Source: Schlesneria paludicola DSM 18645 (lineage in GTDB: Bacteria; Planctomycetota; Planctomycetia; Planctomycetales; Planctomycetaceae). From it: a stretch of 64,000 bases of DNA. Numbering within the stretch: position 1 is the first letter of the stretch; every line of letters begins with the position of its first letter. A program made the translations under genes and the position numbers. Below, piece after piece: positions 47,031 to 56,101 of this stretch. Below the pieces are notes generated by a model, which ran no database searches, was not told the DNA's origin, and saw nothing but the letters and a program-made list of their open reading frames with translations. The DNA is taken from assembly GCF_000255655.1 (NCBI RefSeq), contig NZ_JH636434.1:3176716-3240715 (forward strand), written 5' to 3'.

Positions 47031-48464
47031 CTAGTCGCGAACTTCTTTCACCAGCCTATGCACTGAAGTACAAATTCGGTCTTCGACGTCACCAGCCCAC
47101 CTCAAAGCGGGGCGACCATACTCGTAAAGGTTCGAACCTCCTTCATAACCGCCCTCTTCCCACACGCGGCGAGAAGGGATGTACGAAATCATGTCGTCGA
47201 CATAACCGCACACCCATGTTCCAGGACCAAACTCCTTTTTGAATCGCAACGCATAGTCGACGACAGTTTCCGCTCCCTGCCCAATCACCAGCATCTCTTT
47301 CCCCAGTTGCCAGGCGTGTACAGGGTAGGGATACGACGGTGAGAACGTTTTCCCGTCGTCGAGTTGCTTCAACATCCGCACGGCCCACCGGCCACGAACG
47401 CCGTTGTTGCCCTTGGCATACTCTCCCAGTTCTTCGCGCGTGACATTCTTCAGATAGGCGAGATCAACCAGTTCGAAGGCGGTCTTGAGGCCAGGCGAAA
47501 CGGTCGTCAGCGGCCCTGCCAACCCTTCTTGAACACCAACAGCCAACATGTGCCCATATTTCTGACACAGTTCGACCGAACGGCGCGGCAAAGGGTTCTG
47601 ATCTCCGCCACAGGTATTCACGAACATCGCCATCGCACCTGGGTACGCGTGTTCAATTTCAATCTGAGCAAATCCGGGATAGTCACCGCACCAGGTCATA
47701 AAGCTCAGTGTGGTCGGATGGCAGGCGTAACCAAAGAGAATTGCGTCCACCTTGCCATCGCTCCGCGAAACCTTCAGCACCGGCACTGAATGATCGACGG
47801 GACCGACGAATGGAATCCCTTTTTCGATCATGGCGGGAATCTCGGGCTCGCGATTGTTGCGGCGGTTGACCGCGAACGTCGCCTTGCCCATTCCGGTCTG
47901 CAACGTCGCAGGAGCAAGTTTTGAGAGCGCTTCGCCCACCAGCTCGACCGTCCGCTCGATCATTAGTGACGTATATTCCGCCACGAGCTTTTCTTGTTCG
48001 TCATCAACCGGATAGTAGTCGATCAAGTCGTCACCCAGTCGCGGCCCGCAATGATTGTGCGAAAACGTGAACATCAGTTGACGACGATCCAGTCCATATT
48101 TTTCCTTGATCTTGGCAAATGCGACGTCGCTCATCACCTTGGGGACACCCTGAAAATCGCTGGTGATCAACACCACGCGTTGGCCGTTCTGATCCTCAAG
48201 TGCCAACGCCTTCATCCATAACTCATGCAACTTCCCGTCTGGGGCACGCTTTGATCCGTAGCCGGCGAGCCACACCGACTGTTCTGGAGTGATCTCGGTC
48301 TTGGCCACACCCGCCTTCCATGTTGGGGCATCCGCCGCGTTACTCGCGCCAACGAGACCAGACATCGCCCCGCTCCACAAGTTCGCCATGAGCATCATGA
48401 CAAACGTCGTGATCAGAAATCGTCCGGAACAACGGCGCACGCATTCAGGGTCGTGTCGATACAT
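47031..48464 (-). CDS. Second neutral ceramidase-like secreted protein
   Basis: This encodes 477 residues from the ATG at 48464. An N-terminal hydrophobic segment (LITTFVMMLMANLWSGAM) acts as signal or anchor. The ceramidase N-terminal domain follows: WKAGVAKTEITPEQSVWLAGY, VLITSDFQGVP, and FSHNHCGPRLG, whose histidines match the zinc site. MFVNTCGGDQNPLPRR and LVIGQGAETVVDYALRFKKE also fit. It is a distinct paralogue of the protein at 11335-12660, with different zinc-site surroundings (SHNHCGP here, STHTHSAP there). Its substrate is unknown. Confidence 0.86.
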   Translation of the reverse strand: MYRHDPECVRRCSGRFLITTFVMMLMANLWSGAMSGLVGASNAADAPTWKAGVAKTEITPEQSVWLAGYGSKRAPDGKLHELWMKALALEDQNGQRVVLITSDFQGVPKVMSDVAFAKIKEKYGLDRRQLMFTFSHNHCGPRLGDDLIDYYPVDDEQEKLVAEYTSLMIERTVELVGEALSKLAPATLQTGMGKATFAVNRRNNREPEIPAMIEKGIPFVGPVDHSVPVLKVSRSDGKVDAILFGYACHPTTLSFMTWCGDYPGFAQIEIEHAYPGAMAMFVNTCGGDQNPLPRRSVELCQKYGHMLAVGVQEGLAGPLTTVSPGLKTAFELVDLAYLKNVTREELGEYAKGNNGVRGRWAVRMLKQLDDGKTFSPSYPYPVHAWQLGKEMLVIGQGAETVVDYALRFKKEFGPGTWVCGYVDDMISYIPSRRVWEEGGYEGGSNLYEYGRPALRWAGDVEDRICTSVHRLVKEVRD

Positions 48465-48783
48465 GATGTCCTTGGTTCTCGCATTCTGGACGGTGTGAGT
48501 TCTTGATTGGATCGCGAACTGAAGCCACCGCCATTCTGCCACGTGACGGCGCCGTTGACGAGCACGGCCACTCCAAACCTCCCGATCCCGATTTCAAACG
48601 GGTCGCGAGAATTGACGCGTGAGGTGGTACCGACTAACGATGTGCGTTTGTCGATGGCGAACAATGCAAGCAGTGGTTCGCCCAACGACGAGAATCGTCA
48701 ATTCCCGTCGGACCTGCTGGCTTCGAGTCAGCCGACGTCCGAGGAATCCCATTTCAACGAATCGCATTCAACAGGAGTTTCGG
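48465..48783. other. Intergenic gap, divergent
   Basis: The gap between the ceramidase-like gene and the plus-strand cluster contains no recognisable gene; the open frame here runs into the DJ-1/PfpI frame. The cluster promoter should lie here. Confidence 0.45.
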
Positions 48784-49320
48784 ATGACCACATCCTCTTC
48801 ACCATCGGGGCCACGGATTCTGATTTTTGTGGGAGACGACTATGAGGACCTGGAACTTTGGTATCCAAAGCTCCGGCTGATCGAAGCCGGGTGCCGAGTG
48901 ACCGTTGCCGGTGCGAACGCCAAGGCTGTGTACCAAGGGAAGAACGGTTATCCGTGTCTCTCTGATGCGGCGATCGAAGAGGTCAAGTCGACCGATTTTC
49001 ATGGACTGATCTGCGCGGGTGGGTGGATGCCGGACAAACTGCGTCGTGACGCAACCGTCCTGAAATTGACACGCGAATTCGCCGAAGCGGGGAAACTGGT
49101 CGCCGCGATCTGCCACGGTGGGTGGATTCCGATCTCCGCGAATGTTTATCGTGGTGTGCGTGTGACGGGCTCACCTGGAATCAAGGACGACCTGATCAAC
49201 GCAGGTTGCCTGTTCGAAGACGCACCCGTCGTTGTTGATCGACATTTTGTCAGCAGCCGTAAACCCGATGACTTGCCGGCGTTCTGCCAGGGAATCCTGC
49301 AAGTTCTCAGCCGCTCATGA
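48784..49320 (+). CDS. DJ-1/PfpI-family protein
   Basis: This 178-residue protein starts at the ATG at 48784 with AGGAG 6 nt upstream. It has the DJ-1/PfpI fold: ILIFVGDDYEDLELWYP at the N-terminus with the conserved Glu, GLICAGGWMPDKLR, and AAICHGGWIPISA, where Cys in the CHG elbow is the nucleophile. Members act as glyoxalases, deglycases, amidases or proteases, and sequence does not decide between them. It opens a four-gene plus-strand cluster; the PVC cytochrome gene follows 16 bp later. Confidence 0.93.
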   Translation: MTTSSSPSGPRILIFVGDDYEDLELWYPKLRLIEAGCRVTVAGANAKAVYQGKNGYPCLSDAAIEEVKSTDFHGLICAGGWMPDKLRRDATVLKLTREFAEAGKLVAAICHGGWIPISANVYRGVRVTGSPGIKDDLINAGCLFEDAPVVVDRHFVSSRKPDDLPAFCQGILQVLSRS

Positions 49321-49336
49321 TCAGGAACACTCACTG

Positions 49337-52306
49337 ATGACGAAGAATGCGATTGTCCTCCTCGTGTCGGCGTGGTTGATCGGAACAAGTGACCCCACCT
49401 GGGCTGAAGGGCTATCGCCAGAGGAAGCGGCAAGCCGGATGACGGTGCCTGACGGGTTCGAAGTCAGGGCCGTCGCCAGCGAGCCCCTCGTGCGACAACC
49501 GGTGTGTATCGAGTTTGATGATCGTGGCCGACTGTGGGTCATTCAATACTTGCAATACCCGAACCCGGAAGGCCTGAAACGAATTCAGGTCGATCGCTAC
49601 TCGCGCACGAAGTACGACCGTGTTCCGGAACCACCCCCGCATGGTCCTCGCGGTGCCGACCGGATCACGATTCTTTCGGACACCAACGGCGATGGACGTT
49701 TTGACGAAGGCCGTGACTTCATCAACGGACTGAATCTGGCGACGGGTCTGGCGTTCGGTCACGGCGGGGTTTTTGTCCTGAATGTCCCCTACCTTTTGTT
49801 CTATCCAGACCGCAATCGTGACGACGTTCCGGACAGCGATCCAGAAGTCTTGCTGACGGGTTTCGGCATGGAAGACGCCCATAGCGTGGCGAATTCCCTG
49901 ACATGGGGGCCGGATGGTTGGTTGTATGGCTGCCAGGGCAGCACGGTCACGGCGAACATTCGCGGAATTGAATTCCAGCAGGGCGTCTGGCGCTATCATC
50001 CCCAGACTCGTGAATTCGAGTTGTTCTGCGAAGGAGGCGGCAATTCATGGGGACTCGACTTTGATCGCGTCGGTCAACTCTACTACAGCACAAACTATGG
50101 CGGACACGTCCTGCTGCATGGAGTTCAAGGCGGCTATTTTGTGAAATCCTTCGCCAAACACGGCGCGCTGCACAATCCGTTTGCATACGGATACTTCGAC
50201 CATGCCCCGCATCAAAACTTCCGCGGCGGCCACGTGACGGTCGGGGGCATCATCTACCAGGGCGATTCGTTTCCAGACTCCTTCCGCGGTCAATACATTT
50301 CCGGCGACCTGCTGGGACACGGCGTCTACTGGCACAAGATCACACCCCGCGGTTCCACGGTCGGCACATCGCACGGCGGTGAATTGCTGGTCTCGAACGA
50401 CAACTGGTTTGCACCGACGGATGTGACGATGGGCCCCGATGGTGCGGTGTATGTCTCAGACTGGCACGACGCCCGCACGGCTCATCCCGACCCCGATGCC
50501 GATTGGGATCGTTCGAACGGGCGGATCTATCGAATCTCCGCCAAAGGAACGCCTCAACTCCCCTCGATCGATTTCGCCAAGCTGTCAACGACCGAACTGC
50601 TGAAGCGACTCACCCATCGCAATCAGTGGTACGTCCGACGGGCACGAATGGAATTGACCAATCGCGGTGAGGGACATGAATCGCTCACCACATCGTTGGC
50701 GAGCCCTGATGAGCTGGTTGCACTCGAATCACTGTGGGCCTTGAATGCGATCGGTGGATTCAACGAACACGTGGCCGAAGGGTTGCTGAAGAGTGTCCAT
50801 GCCGCAGTGCGAGGCTGGACGGTGCGCCTGCTGGGGGACACGAAATCGATTTCAGCCGAAATGGCTCACCGCCTGGACAAGTTTGCCGAAACGGAACCGT
50901 CGGTGCAGGTCAGGCAACAGTTGGCCGCAACGACGGCGCGTTTCCCCGCCGCACAGGCATTGCCGATGATCAATGCCAACATCAATCGCGATATCGACAA
51001 CGATGATCCGTTCATCCCACTGCTGTGGTGGTGGTCGATTGAGCATCACAGTGTCAGCGGCCGACAGGAAGTCATGCGACGGTTCTTGCGACCTTCGCTT
51101 TGGAAATCGCGGCTCGGTCGTGAAACGCTGCTGCCCAGACTGATCCGTCGCTACACGGCCGAAGGGACTTCTGAAGGTTTGGATTGCGTGGCGCAGCTCG
51201 TGAAGGCCGCTCCTGACGATGCCTCGCGAGACACGTTGTGGCAGCCCATCTTGCTGGGTTGTCGTGAAATTCCCCGCGAGACGGGTAGCGCCGAACGACA
51301 GACAATGCTGCGTGAACATGAACTCACAAAACTCGTTCTCGCACGATGGCAGGCCCGACCCGACGATATCACGCTCACCCAGCTCGCATTGGCATTGGGC
51401 GATCGTACCCCATTCGAACGCATCGTCCGCGAAACGTTTGATTCAAAAACCGAGACCTCGGCTCGCATCATACTTCTCGGAATTCTGGCGGATGTGGCCG
51501 AACCTTCATTGGTGGAACCACTTCTTACATTGATCAATTCCGATCAGCCCCTGCTCGCTCGACAAGCCGCCCTGAAAACCGTCGCGAGAATCGAAGATCC
51601 ACGTGTCGCGTCCGCCTTGATTGCCGCTTATCAATCCCACGCCTCGGAAGGTTTGAAACCGCAGATTCGGGATGCACTCCTGGGAAGGAAGACTTCCGCA
51701 CGTGCCTGGCTGACGGCCGTCGATCAAGGTGACATTGCCGCCAAAGAGACGCCACAAGAACAGTTGCAGCGCATCGCGTTGTTCGAAGACCCTGCAATGG
51801 ATGAATTGATCAAAAAACATTGGGGACAATTGGGAGTCAATCGCGGCGAAAAACTGGCAGAGGCCAGACGCCTGAGCAACGACATCCGCGCATCGTCTGG
51901 CAACCTGACAGTGGGGCAAGCGGTGTTCAAAAAGCACTGTGCGACATGCCATCAATTGTTCGGCGAAGGGACAAAACTGGGGCCAGACCTGACGACGGCC
52001 AATCGAAAAGATCGGGACTTCATGTTGATCAGTCTCGTCGATCCGAGCAGCGCGATCCGCAAGGAATACACCAGCTTCATCGTGCAAACCCGCGATGGCC
52101 GGATTCTGACCGGGCTGGCCATTTCGCGGGACAACTCGGGAATCACCCTTGTAAACGCCAAGAGCGAAAAGACGATGATCGCCGCGAACGACATTGACGA
52201 GCTTCGCGAATCACCGATCTCATTGATGCCAGACGATCTGTACCGCCAATTGAAACCGCAAGAACTACGCGATTTATTCTCGTATCTTGAGTCCAACGCG
52301 CGATGA
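49337..52306 (+). CDS. PVC-type membrane-bound dehydrogenase with HEAT-like repeats and C-terminal haem site
   Basis: This encodes 989 residues with a signal peptide (about 1-24). The N-terminal half (about 30-420) is a six-bladed-propeller-like domain typical of PVC-type dehydrogenases: MTVPDGFEVRAVASEPL, IEFDDRGRLWVIQY, ITILSDTNGDGRFDEGRDFI, LTWGPDGWLYGCQGS and VYVSDWHDARTAH. A middle region of HEAT-like helices follows (about 430-830). Near the end a single haem motif HCATCHQLFGEGTKLGPDLT starts a c-type domain ending IDELRESPISLMPDDL. The family is abundant in planctomycetes; the oxidised substrate is unknown but sugars are often suggested. Confidence 0.93.
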   Translation: MTKNAIVLLVSAWLIGTSDPTWAEGLSPEEAASRMTVPDGFEVRAVASEPLVRQPVCIEFDDRGRLWVIQYLQYPNPEGLKRIQVDRYSRTKYDRVPEPPPHGPRGADRITILSDTNGDGRFDEGRDFINGLNLATGLAFGHGGVFVLNVPYLLFYPDRNRDDVPDSDPEVLLTGFGMEDAHSVANSLTWGPDGWLYGCQGSTVTANIRGIEFQQGVWRYHPQTREFELFCEGGGNSWGLDFDRVGQLYYSTNYGGHVLLHGVQGGYFVKSFAKHGALHNPFAYGYFDHAPHQNFRGGHVTVGGIIYQGDSFPDSFRGQYISGDLLGHGVYWHKITPRGSTVGTSHGGELLVSNDNWFAPTDVTMGPDGAVYVSDWHDARTAHPDPDADWDRSNGRIYRISAKGTPQLPSIDFAKLSTTELLKRLTHRNQWYVRRARMELTNRGEGHESLTTSLASPDELVALESLWALNAIGGFNEHVAEGLLKSVHAAVRGWTVRLLGDTKSISAEMAHRLDKFAETEPSVQVRQQLAATTARFPAAQALPMINANINRDIDNDDPFIPLLWWWSIEHHSVSGRQEVMRRFLRPSLWKSRLGRETLLPRLIRRYTAEGTSEGLDCVAQLVKAAPDDASRDTLWQPILLGCREIPRETGSAERQTMLREHELTKLVLARWQARPDDITLTQLALALGDRTPFERIVRETFDSKTETSARIILLGILADVAEPSLVEPLLTLINSDQPLLARQAALKTVARIEDPRVASALIAAYQSHASEGLKPQIRDALLGRKTSARAWLTAVDQGDIAAKETPQEQLQRIALFEDPAMDELIKKHWGQLGVNRGEKLAEARRLSNDIRASSGNLTVGQAVFKKHCATCHQLFGEGTKLGPDLTTANRKDRDFMLISLVDPSSAIRKEYTSFIVQTRDGRILTGLAISRDNSGITLVNAKSEKTMIAANDIDELRESPISLMPDDLYRQLKPQELRDLFSYLESNAR

Positions 52307-52318
52307 GCCGGTCAATCG

Positions 52319-52405
52319 CCTGTGAAAACAACGGGAACTGGCTCCGAGATTCAAGAACGCCATGACGTCGCGAACACCAAGCTGCCTGTCCCCGCGATTT
52401 CAACA
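52319..52405 (+). repeat. Dispersed inverted-repeat element, copy 2
   Basis: It starts CCTGTGAAAACAACGGGAAC, continues with TGGCTCCGAGATTCAAGAAC and GCCATGACGTC, and ends with CTGCCTGTCCCCG then TTTCAACA. It fills the gap between the PVC cytochrome and cysteine-hydrolase genes. Confidence 0.72.
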
Positions 52406-52435
52406 TACCATCCACTGACAGCCGAGGAGTGATCG

Positions 52436-53503
52436 ATGCGCTTGAGTTGCTGGATCATGCTGTTCTCGCTCAGCCTGCTGAGCATTCATGCCAACGCGGA
52501 CGAACCCTCAACGACAAAGCGGACGTATACGAACCGGTTGACGCGGATCGAAAACCCCAAGCCGCTTCTGGCAGATTATCCAGAGTTCTTCGAACCGATC
52601 ATCGAGCAATCCCATTTTGAAGCGCCGGCCGTCGTGGTGGACGAGGCCGCAGATCTCCATGTGCGAGCCTGGCGATTCTCGTACAACGCACGCGGCATTA
52701 TCGAGATGCCCAATCATCTGAAAGCATCAGAGACTGCTGTGATCATGGTCCACCCCTGGGGGATCGATGATGGGCAGGGCTGGAATACACCTGAACCAGC
52801 GGGGGTCGCCGATTTCTGTACGCCAGAGAAAAATCATCTCGCCGCACGACATACCCGAGAAATCGTCAAGCCGTTTATCAATTCGCTTCGCGAAAACGTC
52901 GCCGGCGTGCTGTATAGCGTCCCCGGAAACAAGGACCCCATCCGCCAGAAGCTCTATCGCTCGTACACCCACCGTCCGACAGAAACCGATCGCCGTGAAG
53001 GAGCCCGTGAATTGACCGCGAAGCTGGCGGCGTTCAAGTATGTCGGTGAACCCCTTCCGCCCACGTTGACGTTGTCAAAAGACCTACCCGTCATCGACTA
53101 TTTCAAGCAGTTTCAAGGTTTGGACGCGAGTGCCAGGTTCAACAACGCGGGATTCTGGCAACTGCCGATTCCCGTCACGACGGACGTTGACGTGCATCCC
53201 GATGACGTGGTGATCTACGACGCGGAAGGATACGAACCACTCAAGTTGTTCCTGAAATCGATCGGCGTACGACACGTCTTGTTAACCGGCTACGCGACGG
53301 ATATGTGCTACTGCAAGACGACGGCGGGTTATGACAATCTTTCGAAAGACTTCAACGTCTTCTTGGTGGGGGATGCTTCGCTGGCAACATTTCCGTCGAA
53401 TACGTCACCCCGATTCGCAGTGAACGCGGCAATCTCATTCGCCGCACTAAATCAGCTTGTGACCCAGGTCTCGTGGGTGAAGTTAGATGGGGTAAAGCCG
53501 TGA
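52436..53503 (+). CDS. Secreted isochorismatase-like cysteine hydrolase
   Basis: This 355-residue protein starts at the ATG at 52436 with AGGAG 7 nt upstream and has a signal peptide (about 1-21, ending HANA). The C-terminal half carries VRHVLLTGYATDMCYCKTT, where the first Cys matches the nucleophile of isochorismatase-like hydrolases, and VFLVGDASLATFPS follows. The early VIMVHPWGIDDGQGW corresponds to the first strand. It is longer than the usual ~200-residue enzymes, with an added N-terminal domain. The substrate is unknown. The stop overlaps the GTG of the deacetylase gene (GTGA), so the two are likely coupled. Confidence 0.85.
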   Translation: MRLSCWIMLFSLSLLSIHANADEPSTTKRTYTNRLTRIENPKPLLADYPEFFEPIIEQSHFEAPAVVVDEAADLHVRAWRFSYNARGIIEMPNHLKASETAVIMVHPWGIDDGQGWNTPEPAGVADFCTPEKNHLAARHTREIVKPFINSLRENVAGVLYSVPGNKDPIRQKLYRSYTHRPTETDRREGARELTAKLAAFKYVGEPLPPTLTLSKDLPVIDYFKQFQGLDASARFNNAGFWQLPIPVTTDVDVHPDDVVIYDAEGYEPLKLFLKSIGVRHVLLTGYATDMCYCKTTAGYDNLSKDFNVFLVGDASLATFPSNTSPRFAVNAAISFAALNQLVTQVSWVKLDGVKP

Positions 53504-54543
53504 ACATTCAATCCCGTGGCAATGCCGCAAACATGTGGACCTGTTCCCGCCGCGAATGGCTGCGCACCGCCATCGCCACAGGGATGAGCGGTGGAGCCGC
53601 CCTGGCACTGAACCGACAGCGGTTGACGGCCGCCGAGTCGGACCAGGCCCTGATTGCCATTACGCTCGATCTCGAAATGAGCGCCAATTTCCCCACGCGA
53701 GAAACGACGCACTGGAATTTCGAGAAAGGGAATCTCAACGACGAAACGAAGCAGTACTCCGTCGAAGCCGCACGTCGCGTGAAAGCGGCTGGTGGGCTGC
53801 TGCATTTCTTCGCGGTGGGACGCGTGTTCGAACATCCGAGCGTGGATTGGCTGAAAGAAATCCTGCAGGAAGGCCATCCCGTCGGGAACCACACGTACGA
53901 TCACATCAATGTCACCGCAACGACCGTCAAAGATTTGCAATTCCGGTTTCAACGTGCTCCCTGGCTACTGCGCGACCTGACGGTTGCGGATGCAATTCGC
54001 GACAACATTCTGTTGATGTCGAAGGCGATGACGTCGCGAATGGGTGTCCCCCCGGTCGGCTTCCGCACGCCTGGTGGATTTGCCAATGGGCTGCGTGAAC
54101 AGCCACAGATTCGAGCGATGCTGCAAGATCTGGGATTCGATTGGGTCAGCAGCCTTTATCCGCCGCACTTGAACACCGAGCCGATGCAAGAGCCCTCCGC
54201 CACCGTCTTGGACTCGATCGTCGCCGCACAAGTGAATGCGCAACCATTTGTGTACCCCGACGGGCTGATTGAAATTCCGATGAGCCCCATCAGCGACATT
54301 GGTGCCTTTCGCACGGGCCAATGGAAGCTCGATTGGTTTCTCAAATCGATTCGACAGTCGTTGGAATGGGCGATCGACAACCACGCAGTCTTCGATTTCC
54401 TCGCACACCCGAGCTGTCTCTATGTCGTCGACCCGGAATTCAAATCGATTCAGCTCATCTGTGAGACGGTCCGCAAGGCGGGCAAACGCGCGTCAATCGT
54501 CGACCTGACCACCGTCGCCGCACGCGTCAAATCCAGAAAGTAA
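53500..54543 (+). CDS. Exported polysaccharide deacetylase-like protein
   Basis: This encodes 347 residues from the GTG at 53500 that overlaps the previous stop. The N-terminus has SRREWLRTAIATGMSGGAAL, a Tat-like signal. The NodB-type domain shows ITLDLEMS with the catalytic Asp region, the HTYDH motif (GNHTYDHINV) that binds metal, and VGFRTPGGF with the Arg motif. The reaction is removal of acetyl groups from N-acetylated glycans; whether the glycan is peptidoglycan or an external polymer cannot be said. It ends the four-gene cluster. Confidence 0.9.
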   Translation: MNIQSRGNAANMWTCSRREWLRTAIATGMSGGAALALNRQRLTAAESDQALIAITLDLEMSANFPTRETTHWNFEKGNLNDETKQYSVEAARRVKAAGGLLHFFAVGRVFEHPSVDWLKEILQEGHPVGNHTYDHINVTATTVKDLQFRFQRAPWLLRDLTVADAIRDNILLMSKAMTSRMGVPPVGFRTPGGFANGLREQPQIRAMLQDLGFDWVSSLYPPHLNTEPMQEPSATVLDSIVAAQVNAQPFVYPDGLIEIPMSPISDIGAFRTGQWKLDWFLKSIRQSLEWAIDNHAVFDFLAHPSCLYVVDPEFKSIQLICETVRKAGKRASIVDLTTVAARVKSRK

Positions 54544-54965
54544 AACGGAAGTCAAATAAGAGACCTTGGCGATCCGCGCTGCGTCAGGCGTGTTGTCAGA
54601 ACGGGGACTGGCTCCGCAAGGTGCCTGTCCCCGTTCTGACAACACGCCGCTCAGCAATCGGCATTCATCCTCTCGCGATTCGACTCAAAGCGAACCTGTC
54701 GAATCCGACAGGCAAAGCGAATGGATCTCCAACCCGAATCGGCGTATTTTCATCTACGGTCGCGCAGATCGGAAAGTCGAGAAATTGCCGCTGTGTTTTC
54801 AAGCGGCAACAATTACTTGCAGCGATGTTCCGGCCCTCCAATTCAATCGCGAAAAGCCCGCTGACCGACGACGCTTCACCGCGGGACACCCCTTCAACCC
54901 ATCCCAATCACACCTTTTGATCTCAGTCACGGCGACGATGCCGACTACCCCTCAGCGAGGCACAC
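54544..54965. other. Intergenic gap
   Basis: Apart from a strong inverted repeat (54587-54648) the gap shows no recognisable gene. Motif-free open frames overlap in its middle. Confidence 0.5.
54587..54648. repeat. Dispersed inverted-repeat element, copy 3 (compact hairpin)
   Basis: Perfect 22-nt arms (54587-54608 and 54627-54648) enclose an 18-nt loop that itself carries TGGCTCCG and GGTGCC, so the stem nearly continues. The arms contain CGGGGAC and GTCCCCG as in the other copies. It lies 43 bp after the deacetylase stop and could end that transcript. Confidence 0.8.
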
Positions 54966-56003
54966 ATGCAACGATTGCCGATGTCGACGATTCTCTTTTC
55001 AGTCGCCTTGCTGGCCCATGATGCCGCAAGTGCGCAGGACACGAAGACGAAAATCCCTACCAAGGCCGTACCAGTCTTGCCCAGTAAGGCGACCCCCTCG
55101 ACGCCTGCGGCGAAAACCGCGAAACCCGATTCTGTCGAAACAGTCCAAACGACTGTGCTCGCTACGACGGCGACCGCTGATGACGAAAATGCCGTCCGCG
55201 CGGCGGCACAGGCCTACATCAAACTCTTCAACGAAGGAAACGCAAAGGGATTAGCCGATCACTACACAACGAACGCGGAGTACATTGATGAACGGGGCGT
55301 CCTTGTGCGCGGTCGGACTGCCATCGAAGAATCGCTGAAAACCTATTTGTCCGAACATCCGGGATGTACCCTGGATCTGAACATCGCGTCGATTCGGATC
55401 GTCGGCGCGGGAATGGCGATTGAAGATGGAACGGCCACGCTCACTCTTTCGAACGGCGCGGCACCGACAATTTCTCGCTATACCGCCGTCAGCCAGAAGA
55501 CGGGAGCACGATGGCAACTCGCCAGCGTCAGGGACTTTTCCACAAATCAACCACCTGCACACCGTGACTACTTGAAACAACTGGACTGGATGTTGGGAGA
55601 ATGGGTCCACGAGGGAAGCGACGCGGTCGTCGTGTTTAACTGCCACCCCTCCGACAACGGAAACTTTCTGGTACGGAATTTTACGATTCGAATCTCCGGC
55701 CAAGACGCGATCAGCGGTTCGCAACGGATCGGATGGGATGCGCAGGCCAAGAAGTTCCGCGCCTGGACGTTCGATTCTGACGGCGGTCATTCTGATGGCT
55801 ACTGGCATCGAGATGGTGACAGTTGGGTCTTAAAAGCGGCGGGTGTCACGGCAACGGGTCAGAGCGCTTCGAACACCAGCATCTACACCTTCACCAATCC
55901 ACATACCATTACCTTTCAGGTCGTGGATCACGAAATCGCCGGTGAAGAATTTCCAGACAGTCCGAAAGTCAAAATCGTTCGCCATCCCCCTCGCCCGGAG
56001 TGA
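54966..56003 (+). CDS. Secreted SnoaL/DUF4440-like protein
   Basis: This 345-residue protein starts at the ATG at 54966 with GAGG 7 nt upstream. A signal peptide (about 1-23) and a Thr/Ala/Pro/Lys-rich linker lead to a SnoaL-like (SgcJ/EcaC-type) domain: ENAVRAAAQAYIKLFNEGN, HYTTNAEYIDERGVLVRGR and MAIEDGTATLTL. The second half (about 195-340) is a beta-rich domain starting LDWMLGEWVHEGSD, as found in other lipocalin-like planctomycete proteins. No enzyme activity can be assigned. Confidence 0.84.
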   Translation: MQRLPMSTILFSVALLAHDAASAQDTKTKIPTKAVPVLPSKATPSTPAAKTAKPDSVETVQTTVLATTATADDENAVRAAAQAYIKLFNEGNAKGLADHYTTNAEYIDERGVLVRGRTAIEESLKTYLSEHPGCTLDLNIASIRIVGAGMAIEDGTATLTLSNGAAPTISRYTAVSQKTGARWQLASVRDFSTNQPPAHRDYLKQLDWMLGEWVHEGSDAVVVFNCHPSDNGNFLVRNFTIRISGQDAISGSQRIGWDAQAKKFRAWTFDSDGGHSDGYWHRDGDSWVLKAAGVTATGQSASNTSIYTFTNPHTITFQVVDHEIAGEEFPDSPKVKIVRHPPRPE

Positions 56004-56101
56004 CCGGTACGTCAATTGCTTTCATGCGATTTGAATTTTAAAGGCGAACGAATGCCACTTCGACTTCGTTCGACCTCGACCACATGCAAGGGCACACGAT
56101 C

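Noticed and set aside
54587-54648. Possible CRISPR-like repeat
   Set aside because: It is one inverted repeat with no regularly spaced direct repeats or spacers; it fits the dispersed element family instead.
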